From JACNKJ01 sp964440095 (GTDB lineage: Bacteria; Krumholzibacteriota; Krumholzibacteriia; JACNKJ01), in contig CAYTPZ010000019.1 of NCBI GenBank assembly GCA_964440095.1, positions 1-33,452 of the forward strand: DNA of 33,452 nucleotides, in the 5' to 3' direction. Below, in pieces: positions 24,495-33,104 of the stretch. The stretch's first letter is position 1, and every line of letters starts with the position of its first letter. The position numbers were made by a program, and so were the translations under genes. The notes beneath the pieces are model-generated. The model was not told where the DNA came from. It saw nothing but the letters and a program-made list of their open reading frames with translations, and made no database searches.

Positions 24495-25154
24495 ATGGCC
24501 AAAGTAGGAGTGGTGCTATCGGGCTGCGGAGTTTTCGATGGAGCTGAGATTCACGAATCGGTGATCACGCTTCTTGCTCTCGACCGAGCTGGCGCGGAGG
24601 TCGTCATGGCCGCCCCCGACGTGGAGCTGGACGTGGTGGATCATCTTCGCGGCGAACCCACAGGCGAGAAGCGAAATGTGCTCGTGGAATCTGCGCGGAT
24701 TGCCCGCGGGGAAATCGTCGCGCTTGGTCAGCTTGCGGCGGCGGATATTGACGCGGTCATTTTCCCCGGCGGATTCGGTGCGGCCAAGAACCTTTGCGAT
24801 TTCGCCAGCAAGGGCGGCGAGGCTACAGCCAACGAAGAAGTGGCGACCCTTTTGCGCGACATGCATGCGGCGGGTAACCCTATCGCCGCGGTTTGCATTG
24901 CGCCGGCCATGGTGGCTGCGGCAATTGGTAAAGACTTGAGCCCACAATTGACTATCGGCAACGACGAGGCCGCGGCCGGCGGCATCGAGGCCTTGGGTGG
25001 CCGGCACGTGAACTGCCCTGTGAAGGAATTCGTGCTGGACGAGGAAAATCGCATCGTCTCCACACCAGCCTACATGCTGGGCCAGAATATCAGCGAAGTG
25101 GCCGAGGGTATCGAGAAGGCCGTGGCCGCCCTGCTCAACATGGTGGAGGCCTAG
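24495..25154 (+). CDS. elbB: ElbB-type glyoxalase (DJ-1/PfpI superfamily)
   Basis: This 219-aa protein starts at the ATG at 24495, with AAGGAG five bases before it. The N-terminus KVGVVLSGCGVFDGAEIHESVITLLALDR is diagnostic of ElbB (isoprenoid biosynthesis glyoxalase, formerly linked to the sigma cross-reacting protein). Other matches are VIFPGGFGAAKNLCDFA and IAAVCIAPAM with the nucleophilic Cys, then GGRHVNCPVKEFVLDE. ElbB proteins have weak glyoxalase activity on glyoxal; the true substrate is debated. The O-methyltransferase gene begins one base after its stop, suggesting co-transcription. Confidence 0.92.
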   Translation: MAKVGVVLSGCGVFDGAEIHESVITLLALDRAGAEVVMAAPDVELDVVDHLRGEPTGEKRNVLVESARIARGEIVALGQLAAADIDAVIFPGGFGAAKNLCDFASKGGEATANEEVATLLRDMHAAGNPIAAVCIAPAMVAAAIGKDLSPQLTIGNDEAAAGGIEALGGRHVNCPVKEFVLDEENRIVSTPAYMLGQNISEVAEGIEKAVAALLNMVEA

Positions 25155-25155
25155 T

Positions 25156-25791
25156 GTGTCCGTTTTCGATCCCGCCCTGGCTGAATATCTCGGCCATCTC
25201 GGTCGTCGCGGCGAGGATCCCTTGCTCGAGGAAATGCTGAACTACGGACACGAACGGAACTTTCCCCTCATCGGCCCCGAAGTGGGGCGCTTCCTCTATC
25301 AGCTTACGCTGCTCATGGGCGCCAAGCGCATCTTCGAAATGGGATCGGGTTTTGGCTATTCCGCCCTGTGGTTCGCCCGCGCCTTGCCCGAAGATGGAGA
25401 AATCTACCTCACCGACAGTGAAACAGAAAACATGACCAAGGCCCGCCAATTTCTGACACGCGATGGCCAGGACCAAAAGGCCATTTTTCTCACGGGTTAT
25501 GCACAGGATCTCCTTCAAACAGCGCCGGGGCTTTTCGATATTCTCTTTTGCGACATCGACAAGGAGCAATACCCCGAGGTTCTCGACCTGGCGCGAGATC
25601 GTCTGCGCGTAGGCGGGGCACTGGTAATCGACAACCTGATCTGGGGCGGCGATGTGGCCGATCTCGAAAACGACGAACTCTCGACGCGCGGTATCCGCGC
25701 CTTCACCGACCGCATGTGGGCCCGCCGCGATTTTGCGTGCAGCCTCTTGCCGATCCGCGACGGAGTGGGTCTCTGTGTGAGGTTGAAATGA
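25156..25791 (+). CDS. O-methyltransferase, class I SAM-dependent (CCoAOMT/family 3-like)
   Basis: This 211-aa protein starts at GTG, one base after the elbB stop. FEMGSGFGYSALWFARALP is the SAM-binding glycine loop, FDILFCDIDKEQYPEVL holds the metal-binding Asp pair, and GGALVIDNLIWGGDV follows. This is the pattern of the caffeoyl-CoA/catechol-type O-methyltransferases (tRNA 5-hydroxyuridine methyltransferase TrmR is a related member). The length fits the family. The substrate is not predictable. It overlaps the carbonic anhydrase start by four bases. Confidence 0.85.
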   Translation: MSVFDPALAEYLGHLGRRGEDPLLEEMLNYGHERNFPLIGPEVGRFLYQLTLLMGAKRIFEMGSGFGYSALWFARALPEDGEIYLTDSETENMTKARQFLTRDGQDQKAIFLTGYAQDLLQTAPGLFDILFCDIDKEQYPEVLDLARDRLRVGGALVIDNLIWGGDVADLENDELSTRGIRAFTDRMWARRDFACSLLPIRDGVGLCVRLK

Positions 25792-26351
25792 ACTGGAAAG
25801 AAGCTATAGGGGAATTGATGGCGGGCAACCGCCGCTATGCGGCGGGCGAACTCAGCCATCCGAATACGTCACTCGCAAGGCGTGCCGAACTTCGGGAAGG
25901 GCAAACCCCCTTCGCGGTAATCCTGGGATGCTCCGATTCGCGCGTGCCGCCGGAAATACTCTTTGACCGCGGGCAGGGCGATCTCTTCGTGATTCGCGTG
26001 GCTGGAAACGTGATCGACGACATCGTGCTCGGCAGCATCGAATATGCGGCTCTATATCTTGCCACGCCCTTGGTGTTAGTGCTGGGTCACTCTGCCTGCG
26101 GTGCGGTGGCCGCCGCTCGGTCAGGCGGCGAGTTGGAGGGACACATTCCCTTTATCGCCGAGGCCCTGCGACCCGCGGTAGTCAACGCGGGCAATGCACC
26201 CCACGCCGCGGAAATATCCAATGCCCGCTATGTCGCGGAACAGTTGGAAAATAGCGGAAAGGGTTTCGCGGAATTGGCAGCAAAAGGAAGTTTGAAGATT
26301 CTCCCCGCCTTCTTCAACCTGGAAAACGGACTCGTGGAGATACTCGACTAA
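25788..26351 (+). CDS. Beta-class carbonic anhydrase
   Basis: The ATG at 25788 overlaps the methyltransferase stop (ATGA) and gives a 187-aa protein that matches the family from its first residues (WKEAIGELMAGNRRYAAG). Zinc and active-site residues are present: CSDSR (Cys48, Asp50, Arg52) and GHSACG (His101, Cys104). Conserved supporting motifs are FVIRVAGNV and GSIEYA. The enzyme interconverts carbon dioxide and bicarbonate in the cytoplasm. A much longer in-frame opening upstream lies inside the methyltransferase gene and is not real. No signal peptide is seen. Confidence 0.93.
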   Translation: MNWKEAIGELMAGNRRYAAGELSHPNTSLARRAELREGQTPFAVILGCSDSRVPPEILFDRGQGDLFVIRVAGNVIDDIVLGSIEYAALYLATPLVLVLGHSACGAVAAARSGGELEGHIPFIAEALRPAVVNAGNAPHAAEISNARYVAEQLENSGKGFAELAAKGSLKILPAFFNLENGLVEILD

Positions 26352-26362
26352 GGAGGACGATT

Positions 26363-27229
26363 ATGCTGAATATAATGCTCTGTCTTTTTGCTCTTCTTTT
26401 CTTCGCTACGGGCCTGGCCGCCGACACGGTTATTCTCAAGACAGGAAAGTGCCTGGAGGGGAAAATCGTTTCAGAGAACGCCGATTCGTTGGTTATCAAA
26501 GTGAAGAATATCCAGAACCACCATCAATTGGTTTTCGAGGAACTAACCCTGGCGCGCGAGGATGTCGCCTCGTTGCGTTATGGAAATTTCGGTAGTGAGG
26601 TGAACGATCTGACCCTTCTACATGATCCCGACTACAACTCGATCATGTTCTGCCCGACGCCCGCCACGATCCCCAAGGGCGACTTCTACTTTCGCGATTT
26701 CGAACTCTATTTCCTCAACTTCGGCTGGGGGGCCGGCGAGTCGACCTCACTTAGCTTCATGACGCACTTTCCCATAGTCAGCGTCATGTCTTTCGGCTCC
26801 ATCGGAATCAAACACAGTCTTCTCGATCGCGAAACGGCCCCCCTGGGGCTGGCCCTCGCAGGCAGCTACACCTTTTTCACCGGAGACCTGACCAAAAGCC
26901 TACTGACCGGTTCACTCATCCTGGGATTAGGAGACAAGGATCGAAGCCTGAATCTGCTGGTCAACCAGAGCTATCAAAAAGACGGTGATCCCTTCACGAC
27001 CTTCGTGCTCGGCGGAGACATCCGTATTGGCCGACGCACGAAATTCCTCGCTGAGTATATGAATTCCACGAATTTTCTCTTTGGTGAGGATGATTTCAAC
27101 GGATTTCTCAATCTAGGCGTACGCTTTTTCGGCAAGGATTGGTCCTTCTCTTTCACGGGAGTCCGGCCGATGGAAAGCATGGACAGCTTCATGTTCTTGC
27201 CCATGTTTCAGTTTTCTATCCATCGCTGA
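26363..27229 (+). CDS. Exported barrel-like protein of unknown function
   Basis: This 288-aa protein starts at an ATG with AAGGAGG seven bases upstream, 11 bases after the carbonic anhydrase stop. The signal peptide ends near GLAA-DT. Residues about 20-75 (VILKTGKCLEGKIVSENADSLV) look like a small SH3-like or Sm-like beta domain seen at the N-terminus of some exported proteins. The rest has alternating hydrophobic residues, many Phe and Gly, and segments such as FYFRDFELYFLNFGWG and LGVRFFGKDWSFSFTG, suggesting an eight- to ten-strand outer-membrane barrel. I recognise no named family. Confidence 0.68.
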   Translation: MLNIMLCLFALLFFATGLAADTVILKTGKCLEGKIVSENADSLVIKVKNIQNHHQLVFEELTLAREDVASLRYGNFGSEVNDLTLLHDPDYNSIMFCPTPATIPKGDFYFRDFELYFLNFGWGAGESTSLSFMTHFPIVSVMSFGSIGIKHSLLDRETAPLGLALAGSYTFFTGDLTKSLLTGSLILGLGDKDRSLNLLVNQSYQKDGDPFTTFVLGGDIRIGRRTKFLAEYMNSTNFLFGEDDFNGFLNLGVRFFGKDWSFSFTGVRPMESMDSFMFLPMFQFSIHR

Positions 27230-27236
27230 TTGAAAA

Positions 27237-27258
27237 TGGGGCGCCGATCGGCGCCCCA
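27237..27258. terminator. 22-bp perfect palindrome, possible terminator
   Basis: A perfect GC-rich palindrome with no loop (centre GATC) lies seven bases after the stop at 27229. It is followed by ATACTAAAAC on the plus strand and ATTTTC on the minus strand, so U-tracts are weak in both directions. Position suggests termination for both converging units. Confidence 0.45.
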
Positions 27259-27293
27259 TACTAAAACTCTCGTCTCAGTTTACAGATCAGGGC

Positions 27294-27476
27294 CTAGTAG
27301 GCGCACTTGATCTCGCTCCATCTGATGTTGCCGGTGGGAGTGGAGATATCGCCGTAGAGGCGAGCCATTCAGTAGGCCTAATAGCTAGGGCCTTCCCGGT
27401 AGCCGTTGGTGTCGTAGAACCAGTCGTGCGGGACCACGCTGCCAGCGGTGGCCAGGGCAGGCATAACGGCGATCAT
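27294..27476 (-). pseudogene. Disrupted small exported-protein gene
   Basis: An ATG at 27476 with AGGA six bases upstream begins MIAVMPALATAGSVV, like the end of a signal peptide, then PHDWFYDTNGYREGPSY and a TAG stop at 27378. The same frame continues past TAG and TGA into MARLYGDISTPTGNIRWSEIKCAY before another TAG. Both parts have the codon character of nearby genes. The best reading is a decayed small secreted-protein gene; no family is recognised. Confidence 0.35.
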
Positions 27477-27518
27477 GAGTAATCCTAAATTTTCTCCCTG
27501 TGGTCGCTCATAAAGTGC

Positions 27519-27546
27519 TTGCGAGTCAGCAACTTGCGGCTATTCT
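27519..27546 (+). promoter_or_regulatory. Candidate promoter of the PreA-like / deaminase / XdhD-like cluster
   Basis: TTGCGA (27519-27524) and TATTCT (27541-27546) are spaced by 16 bases, each four of six to consensus. The transcript would start about 18 bases before the ATG at 27571, leaving just room for the AAAGGA ribosome site. Confidence 0.35.
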
Positions 27547-27570
27547 CGGAATAAGCGTGAAAGGATCATC

Positions 27571-28752
27571 ATGGCCGACCTCAGCCTTGAACTCTTCGGA
27601 ATCCCCTTTGCTAATCCTCTTTGGCCCGCCGCAGGACCCAATGTGCGCGACGGCGAAATGGTGCGGCGCCAGGTGGATGGCGGCGCCGCCGGCGCTGTTT
27701 GCAAGACCATCAGCTCGGTGGCCGCGCCGGTGCCTAAGTATCACATGATGAACCTGGCCAAAAATCGCCGCGGAGGCATGCTCAACAGCGAGCTCTGGAG
27801 CGAACTTCCACCCGAGGAATGGTTCGAACGCGAATACGCCGAGGCCTTGAAGGCCGATGCGCCCATCATCGCGTCCCTAGGATACGGCGCTGAAGAGGTG
27901 GTGCGTCTTGGTAGGCTCGCCGCCGAGGCCGGTGTGCATGCGCTGGAGGTGACGGTTCACTACGCCAAGGAGGAGCCCTGGCAGGTGATGGCCGCACTTC
28001 GCGACGCCGTGGATCTTCCGCTCATCGCCAAGATCAGTCCCCATGATCCGGCCACGGTGGTTGAGGCTGCGATCAAGATGGAGCCCTACGTTGACGCCAT
28101 CGCCGCGGTGAACAGTTTGGGTCCGGCACTGCGCATCGACATCGAGACGGGGGGGCGCATCATGGGCACCGAGCTGGGCTTCGGCTGGCTCAGCGGTCCG
28201 CCCATCAAACCCGTGGCGTTGCGCATCGTTTTCGATCTGGCGCGGCACTTGAAGGTGCCCATCATCGGAGTGGGCGGTATTCGGACCGGTCGCGACGTGA
28301 TCGAGTTCATGATGGCCGGCGCCAGCGCAGTACAGATCTGCACTCAGAACATTTACGAGGGGCCGCCCATGTGGGCGCGGCTCATCAAAGAGATGAACGC
28401 GTGGTTGGATGCGAAAAATTACGCTACCGCCCGCGAACTAACAGGCGCCTACATTCGCAACCTTGCGGCCGACGATGTTGGCTTGCAAGAGGGAGTGGGT
28501 ACGGTGGGACGCGTGCATTTCGAAGGCCCGCCGCCGACGGTCATTCCCGAGAAGTGCACCCTTTGCGATCTATGCGTGAAGAGTTGTGAGTACGACGCCT
28601 TGCGTATCAACAAGGAAGAAGATCCCGATGCGGTGATCGTGGACGGCGACCGCTGTTTCGTCTGCGGACTTTGCGTGACGGTTTGCCCAACGGAAGCATT
28701 GGTCATCGACCTAGACATGAAGTTGGGGCCGTATGGTCCGGTGAGACCTTAG
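27571..28752 (+). CDS. PreA-like flavoprotein: dihydroorotate/dihydropyrimidine dehydrogenase-like domain plus two [4Fe-4S] clusters
   Basis: This 393-aa protein begins LELFGIPFANPLWPAAGP, the start of the class 1 dihydroorotate dehydrogenase-like FMN barrel, and carries the FMN-phosphate loop IIGVGGIRTGRDVIEFMMAGASAVQI. The C-terminus has two ferredoxin motifs, Cys329-x2-Cys332-x2-Cys335-x3-Cys339 and Cys362-x2-Cys365-x2-Cys368-x3-Cys372. This architecture matches PreA, the catalytic subunit of bacterial NAD-dependent dihydropyrimidine dehydrogenase. The NxSCP segment that supplies the catalytic Cys in PreA is replaced by EVTVHYAKEEP, so the substrate may differ. AAAGGA lies six bases before the ATG. 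The partner reductase PreT is not in the window. Neighbouring purine-type enzymes suggest a catabolic role. Confidence 0.8.
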   Translation: MADLSLELFGIPFANPLWPAAGPNVRDGEMVRRQVDGGAAGAVCKTISSVAAPVPKYHMMNLAKNRRGGMLNSELWSELPPEEWFEREYAEALKADAPIIASLGYGAEEVVRLGRLAAEAGVHALEVTVHYAKEEPWQVMAALRDAVDLPLIAKISPHDPATVVEAAIKMEPYVDAIAAVNSLGPALRIDIETGGRIMGTELGFGWLSGPPIKPVALRIVFDLARHLKVPIIGVGGIRTGRDVIEFMMAGASAVQICTQNIYEGPPMWARLIKEMNAWLDAKNYATARELTGAYIRNLAADDVGLQEGVGTVGRVHFEGPPPTVIPEKCTLCDLCVKSCEYDALRINKEEDPDAVIVDGDRCFVCGLCVTVCPTEALVIDLDMKLGPYGPVRP

Positions 28753-28789
28753 AGAGCTGTTAGCCAGGGAATGAACGGGAAGAGTCGAT

Positions 28790-30166
28790 GTGAGAACACT
28801 GATAAAAAATGCGAAGCTCATCGCCACCCTCGACGCCGATAGTTGCCGCGTGGAAGGGGGTTCACTGCTTGTAGAAGATGGTCGCATTCACAGTGTGCTG
28901 GAATCGGGAGATCTCCCCAAGGCCGATCAAGTTGTCGACGCCACGGGGAAGTTGCTGACACCCGGTCTCGTGAACACCCATCACCACTTCTACCAAACCC
29001 TCACGCGCAATCTTCCCGGGGGTCAAGACGAAAAGCTGTTCGCATGGCTGAAGTATCACTATCCCATCTGGCGAGGTTTGGACGAAGAGATGGTGGCCTT
29101 GTCCACCCGAACGGCACTGGCCGAATTGCTTCTTTCGGGATGCACCTTCAGCAGCGATCATCATTACGTGTTTCCGCAAAACGCAGCTCCTGACCTTATT
29201 GATCGACAAATCGAAGTGGCACGTGAATTGGGAATTCGTTTTCAGCCCACACGAGGCTCCATGAGTTTGGGTGAAAGCGCGGCCGGGCTGCCGCCGGATG
29301 ACCTCTGCCAGAGCGAGGTTGATATTCTGGAAGACAGCCGCCGCTTGCTGAAGCACTATCACGATGACAGCGAAGAGGCCATGATCCGAGTGGATCTTGC
29401 CCCCTGCTCTCCCTTCTCCGTAACCGACAAGGCCATGGTGGAAACGGCGGCCCTGGCTCGCGAGGTCGGCTGCCGCCTGCACACACATCTGGCCGAGACC
29501 CTTGACGAAGAAGCCTTCTGCCTTCGCGAAACAGGCAAACGACCCTTTGAACTCATGAAGTCTTTGGACTGGACCGGCGCAGATGTTTGGTTCGCCCACG
29601 CCGTACATCTGTCCGACGATGAAGTTTCGGCCATGGCAGACAGCGGTACTGGCATGAGCCATTGCCCAGGCAGCAACATGCGACTGGGTAGCGGCACGGC
29701 GCGCATTCGCGAGCTGATCGATGCAGGCGCGCCGGTGAGTTTGGCGGTGGACGGCAGTGCATCCAACGATACGAATCATCTGTTGGTAGAAGCGCGGCTC
29801 ATGTTGTTGCTCGCGAGAACGCGATCGAAGAAGCACTGGCTCAGTGCCGAAGAAGTTTGGCGTGTGGCCACTTTGGGTGGTGCGCAGGTTCTGGGCCGAA
29901 ACGCTCTGGGTACGCTTGAGGTCGGGTCCCTCGCCGATCTCGTACTCTGGAATCTGGATGGACTCTACCTGGCCGGCGCCCAAAGTGATCCCTTGGCGGC
30001 TTTGCTCTTTTCCGCACCTGCGCCTCGGGCCCATGCCGTGATGGTCGGCGGTAACTGGGTTGTGCAAGACGGGAAAATTCCCGGCTTCGATGAAGCGACT
30101 CACGCAAAGATTCACAACCAGGCGGCGACGAAGCTACTGGACAGGCATCGCAAGGAGTGCGCATGA
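28790..30166 (+). CDS. 8-oxoguanine deaminase-like amidohydrolase
   Basis: This 458-aa protein starts at GTG with GGAAGAG upstream. It is an amidohydrolase of the cytosine deaminase/TrzN/SsnA branch. Metal and active-site motifs are NTHHHFYQTLTR (His64-66), LHTHLAET, WFAHAVHL and AVDGSASND. FQPTRGSMSLGESAAGLPPD and LAPCSPFSVT match 8-oxoguanine deaminases closely, as I recall them. These convert 8-oxoguanine to uric acid in the cytoplasm; SsnA or another purine deaminase remains an alternative. Its stop overlaps the start of the XdhD-like gene (ATGA), so the two are coupled and may act in sequence on purines. Confidence 0.83.
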   Translation: MRTLIKNAKLIATLDADSCRVEGGSLLVEDGRIHSVLESGDLPKADQVVDATGKLLTPGLVNTHHHFYQTLTRNLPGGQDEKLFAWLKYHYPIWRGLDEEMVALSTRTALAELLLSGCTFSSDHHYVFPQNAAPDLIDRQIEVARELGIRFQPTRGSMSLGESAAGLPPDDLCQSEVDILEDSRRLLKHYHDDSEEAMIRVDLAPCSPFSVTDKAMVETAALAREVGCRLHTHLAETLDEEAFCLRETGKRPFELMKSLDWTGADVWFAHAVHLSDDEVSAMADSGTGMSHCPGSNMRLGSGTARIRELIDAGAPVSLAVDGSASNDTNHLLVEARLMLLLARTRSKKHWLSAEEVWRVATLGGAQVLGRNALGTLEVGSLADLVLWNLDGLYLAGAQSDPLAALLFSAPAPRAHAVMVGGNWVVQDGKIPGFDEATHAKIHNQAATKLLDRHRKECA

Positions 30167-32958
30167 AGGGCATCGACATCACGCTAAACGGTCGACATCT
30201 AAGTATCGATACCGATTCCGATCGAAGCCTCTTGGATATCCTGCGTGAAGCGGGCTGTGTTTCGGTTAAATTCTCGGACGAGCATGGTCAGGGCGGTGCC
30301 GACCTGATTCTGCTCGATGGTCATCCCGTCAGTGCGGTCACCCTACGTGCGCGCGACGCCGATGGTCGCGGTATCGAAACCCTCGAAGGCCTTCGGGATC
30401 GTCCAGACATGCAGAAGCTCATGGATATTTTCCTTCGGGAAGGTGCGGTGCAGTGCGGCTACTGCACGCCGGGCATGTTGATTGCCCTGGAGGGTCTTCG
30501 CAGGCGCCATCCAAAGCCTAGCGTTGACGAGATAAGCCAGGCCATGGCTCCCGTGCTATGTCGCTGCACGGGCTATATCAAAACACTGCGCGCCGCTCGA
30601 GTGTTCTTCGGCCTGGAGACCCCTCGCAAGGCCGAGGCTAATCATAAACACCGCGTGCTCGGGCATGACACACTTCGTGTTGATGGAAAATCATTGGTAG
30701 AAGGGCGGCCGGTATTTACTGAAGACCGCAGCATGGACAAGCTCGCCTACTTGAAGATTTTGAAAAGCCCTCTGCCCCATGCGCGCATTCATGAAATCGA
30801 CACGGTGAAGGCTCGTGCCCTGAAGGGCGTGATCGACGTGGTCACCTGGAAAGACGTTCCTCGTCGCGCTTACACGAGTGCGGGGCAGGGATATCCGGAG
30901 CCGAGTCCCTATGACACCTTCATGCTCGATGAAAAGGTTCGTCATGTTGGCGATAGGGTGGCTCTGGTGCTCGCTGAAACCGAGGCGATTGCCGAACGCG
31001 CCTGCAAACTCATCGAAGTGGATTTCGAAGCCTTGCCGTTCGTTATCGATGAGCGTGAAGCGGCCGAAGGGAAGGTTCTGCTTCACGATGGCCCGAGGCC
31101 GGAAGACCCCAAGGCCCATGAACTATTCTGGCCTGCGGATACATCCAAAAACCTTGCTGCGGAAACAGAACTTGAGATTGGTGATTTCCAGAAAGGGCTG
31201 GAAGCCTGCGACCACGTTTTCGAGCAAGAATATCGCAGTCACCAAGTTCAGCCGGCCTCCATCGAGCCGCACGTAGTTACGAGTTGGCTCGACGCCGACG
31301 GACGCCTGAACATAGAAAGTGCCACCCAGGTACCCTTCCATGTTAGACGGGTGGTCGGCCGCTTGCTCGGCATACCGGTTTCACAAATACGCGCACGCAA
31401 ACCGCGAATCGGTGGCGGCTTCGGCGGGAAGCAAGAAATACTTGGCGAAGAGCTTTGTGCCCTTGCCACTCAGCGCACAGGACGTGCCGTGCGATTGCGC
31501 TATACCCGCGAGGAAGAATTCATAGCTGCACGCGGTCGGCACCCACAGAGGGTTCGCTTTCACGCGGGCTTCGACAAAGCACACAAACTTCAAGCACTGG
31601 AAATGGACATCCTGGAGAACACGGGAGCCAATGGCGCTCACGCCCTCACGGTTATGAGTGTGAGTGCGCAAAAGGGTTTGAGTTTGTATCCGGCGCCGAA
31701 TCTTCGCCATAAGGGCCGCGCCATTTACACCAACATGGTGCCCGGAGGTGCCTATCGCGGATATGGAGCTCCCCAGGCTTTTTGGGCTTTGGAATCATTC
31801 ATGGATGAAGTGGCGGGCGAGCTCGGCGTAGATCCCATTGAATTGCGTTTGATCAATGTAGTGCGAGTGGGTGAGCCTTTGGAAGTCTTGGAAAAAATGG
31901 GAGAGGGGCGGGAAGGCTTTGCCACGAAGCTCATGAGCGGTTCCGTAGAAGAAATTGTTCGGCGCGGGCGTGCAGCAATTGGCTGGGATGAGTTCCAGCC
32001 CAACCCGCCAGACTCGCGCATACAACGCGGCCTGGGCATGGCCTTGGTCATGCAGGGCTCGGGCATTCCCGGTATTGACATGGGCTCCGCCTTCTTAAAG
32101 ATGAACGAAGACGGAAGTTTCAACCTGATGGTTGGGGCAACCGATCTCGGTACCGGCAGCGACACAGTTCTTGCACAGATCGCCGCGGAAGTTCTCGAGG
32201 TGCCGGTGGACAAGATCGTCGTCAGATCCAGCGACACCGACCTGACCCCATTCGACACGGGAGCCTATGCCTCCAGTACAACCTACATAACCGGCGGCGC
32301 CGTGAAAAAAGCGGCGGAAGAACTTCGCAGTAAAATCTTTGTCTGGGGTAGAGAATACTTGGGCTGCACTGAAAACAAAGCAAGCATGAAAGGCGGAGTG
32401 CTAAAGGGTCCGGATGCTTCCATATCCTATGAGGAAATCGGCACCAAGAGCCTCTACACGCATCAGCAGGAGCAACTCATGGCTTCGGCCAGTCATCTCT
32501 CCTTCGATTCCCCGCCTCCCTTCGCGGCACAGTTCGCGGATATCGAGGTCGATACGAAAACAGGAGAGATCACTGTTAGAAAATTCGTCACGGCCCTAGA
32601 TGTGGGCACCGTATTGAACCCCCCCATGGCAGGGGGACAAGTTGAAGGCGCAGTGCTGCAGGGCATCGGCTTCGCCCTTCGCGAAGAAATGGCCTACGAT
32701 GAACAGGGTCAACCCACGGCGCGTGACTTCGAGAGCCATGGAATATTCCGCGCCCACGAGGCGCCACCCCAGGAAATAATATTCGTGGAAGACCCCGAAC
32801 CCACCGGTCCCTTCGGCGCTAAAGCCGTGGCGGAAATCTGCATCAACGGCCCTGCGCCGGCCATTGGCAACGCTCTTGCCAATGCCTGTGGTATTCGGCT
32901 TCGTGAAACGCCACTCAAGGCTGAGAAAGTTCTTGCTGCCCTCAAAGACAAGGCATGA
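30163..32958 (+). CDS. XdhD-like molybdenum hydroxylase (xanthine dehydrogenase family), fused [2Fe-2S] and molybdopterin domains
   Basis: The start is the ATG at 30163 (AAGGAG five bases before), giving 931 aa. Residues 1-150 correspond to the small iron-sulfur subunit and the rest to the molybdopterin subunit; there is no FAD domain. Cluster II ligands are intact (QCGYCTPG, Cys98 and Cys101; CRCTGY, Cys133 and Cys135). The cluster I ligands are all replaced: SVKFSDEHGQGGADLILLDG has Asp39, Gly44 and Asp47 where Cys are expected, and Val59 for the fourth. Molybdopterin motifs include GGGFGGKQE, YTREEEF, GAYRGYGAPQA and the catalytic Glu region GPFGAKAVAEI. Overall it resembles E. coli XdhD (YgfN). 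Likely substrate is hypoxanthine or another purine or azaheterocycle. Confidence 0.85.
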   Translation: MKGIDITLNGRHLSIDTDSDRSLLDILREAGCVSVKFSDEHGQGGADLILLDGHPVSAVTLRARDADGRGIETLEGLRDRPDMQKLMDIFLREGAVQCGYCTPGMLIALEGLRRRHPKPSVDEISQAMAPVLCRCTGYIKTLRAARVFFGLETPRKAEANHKHRVLGHDTLRVDGKSLVEGRPVFTEDRSMDKLAYLKILKSPLPHARIHEIDTVKARALKGVIDVVTWKDVPRRAYTSAGQGYPEPSPYDTFMLDEKVRHVGDRVALVLAETEAIAERACKLIEVDFEALPFVIDEREAAEGKVLLHDGPRPEDPKAHELFWPADTSKNLAAETELEIGDFQKGLEACDHVFEQEYRSHQVQPASIEPHVVTSWLDADGRLNIESATQVPFHVRRVVGRLLGIPVSQIRARKPRIGGGFGGKQEILGEELCALATQRTGRAVRLRYTREEEFIAARGRHPQRVRFHAGFDKAHKLQALEMDILENTGANGAHALTVMSVSAQKGLSLYPAPNLRHKGRAIYTNMVPGGAYRGYGAPQAFWALESFMDEVAGELGVDPIELRLINVVRVGEPLEVLEKMGEGREGFATKLMSGSVEEIVRRGRAAIGWDEFQPNPPDSRIQRGLGMALVMQGSGIPGIDMGSAFLKMNEDGSFNLMVGATDLGTGSDTVLAQIAAEVLEVPVDKIVVRSSDTDLTPFDTGAYASSTTYITGGAVKKAAEELRSKIFVWGREYLGCTENKASMKGGVLKGPDASISYEEIGTKSLYTHQQEQLMASASHLSFDSPPPFAAQFADIEVDTKTGEITVRKFVTALDVGTVLNPPMAGGQVEGAVLQGIGFALREEMAYDEQGQPTARDFESHGIFRAHEAPPQEIIFVEDPEPTGPFGAKAVAEICINGPAPAIGNALANACGIRLRETPLKAEKVLAALKDKA

Positions 32959-33104
32959 TTTATCGCGAAGATGATCGCTTGGCGAAGTTTGCTCGGAGTT
33001 CATCCCACAGCTGCCCGAGTAGTATCATCTGTATTGTCACAACGAGGATGTTTCACTTCTAAAGTAATAACAAGGACACAACCCCTATGATGCGGGACAG
33101 TGTC

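Larger units (their letters stand above)
27230..27570. other. Intergenic region with palindrome, disrupted small gene and promoter
   Basis: This 341-base stretch has no intact gene. It holds the 27237-27258 palindrome, a disrupted small exported-protein frame on the minus strand (27294-27476) and a candidate promoter for the plus-strand purine-type cluster near its right end. Confidence 0.6.
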
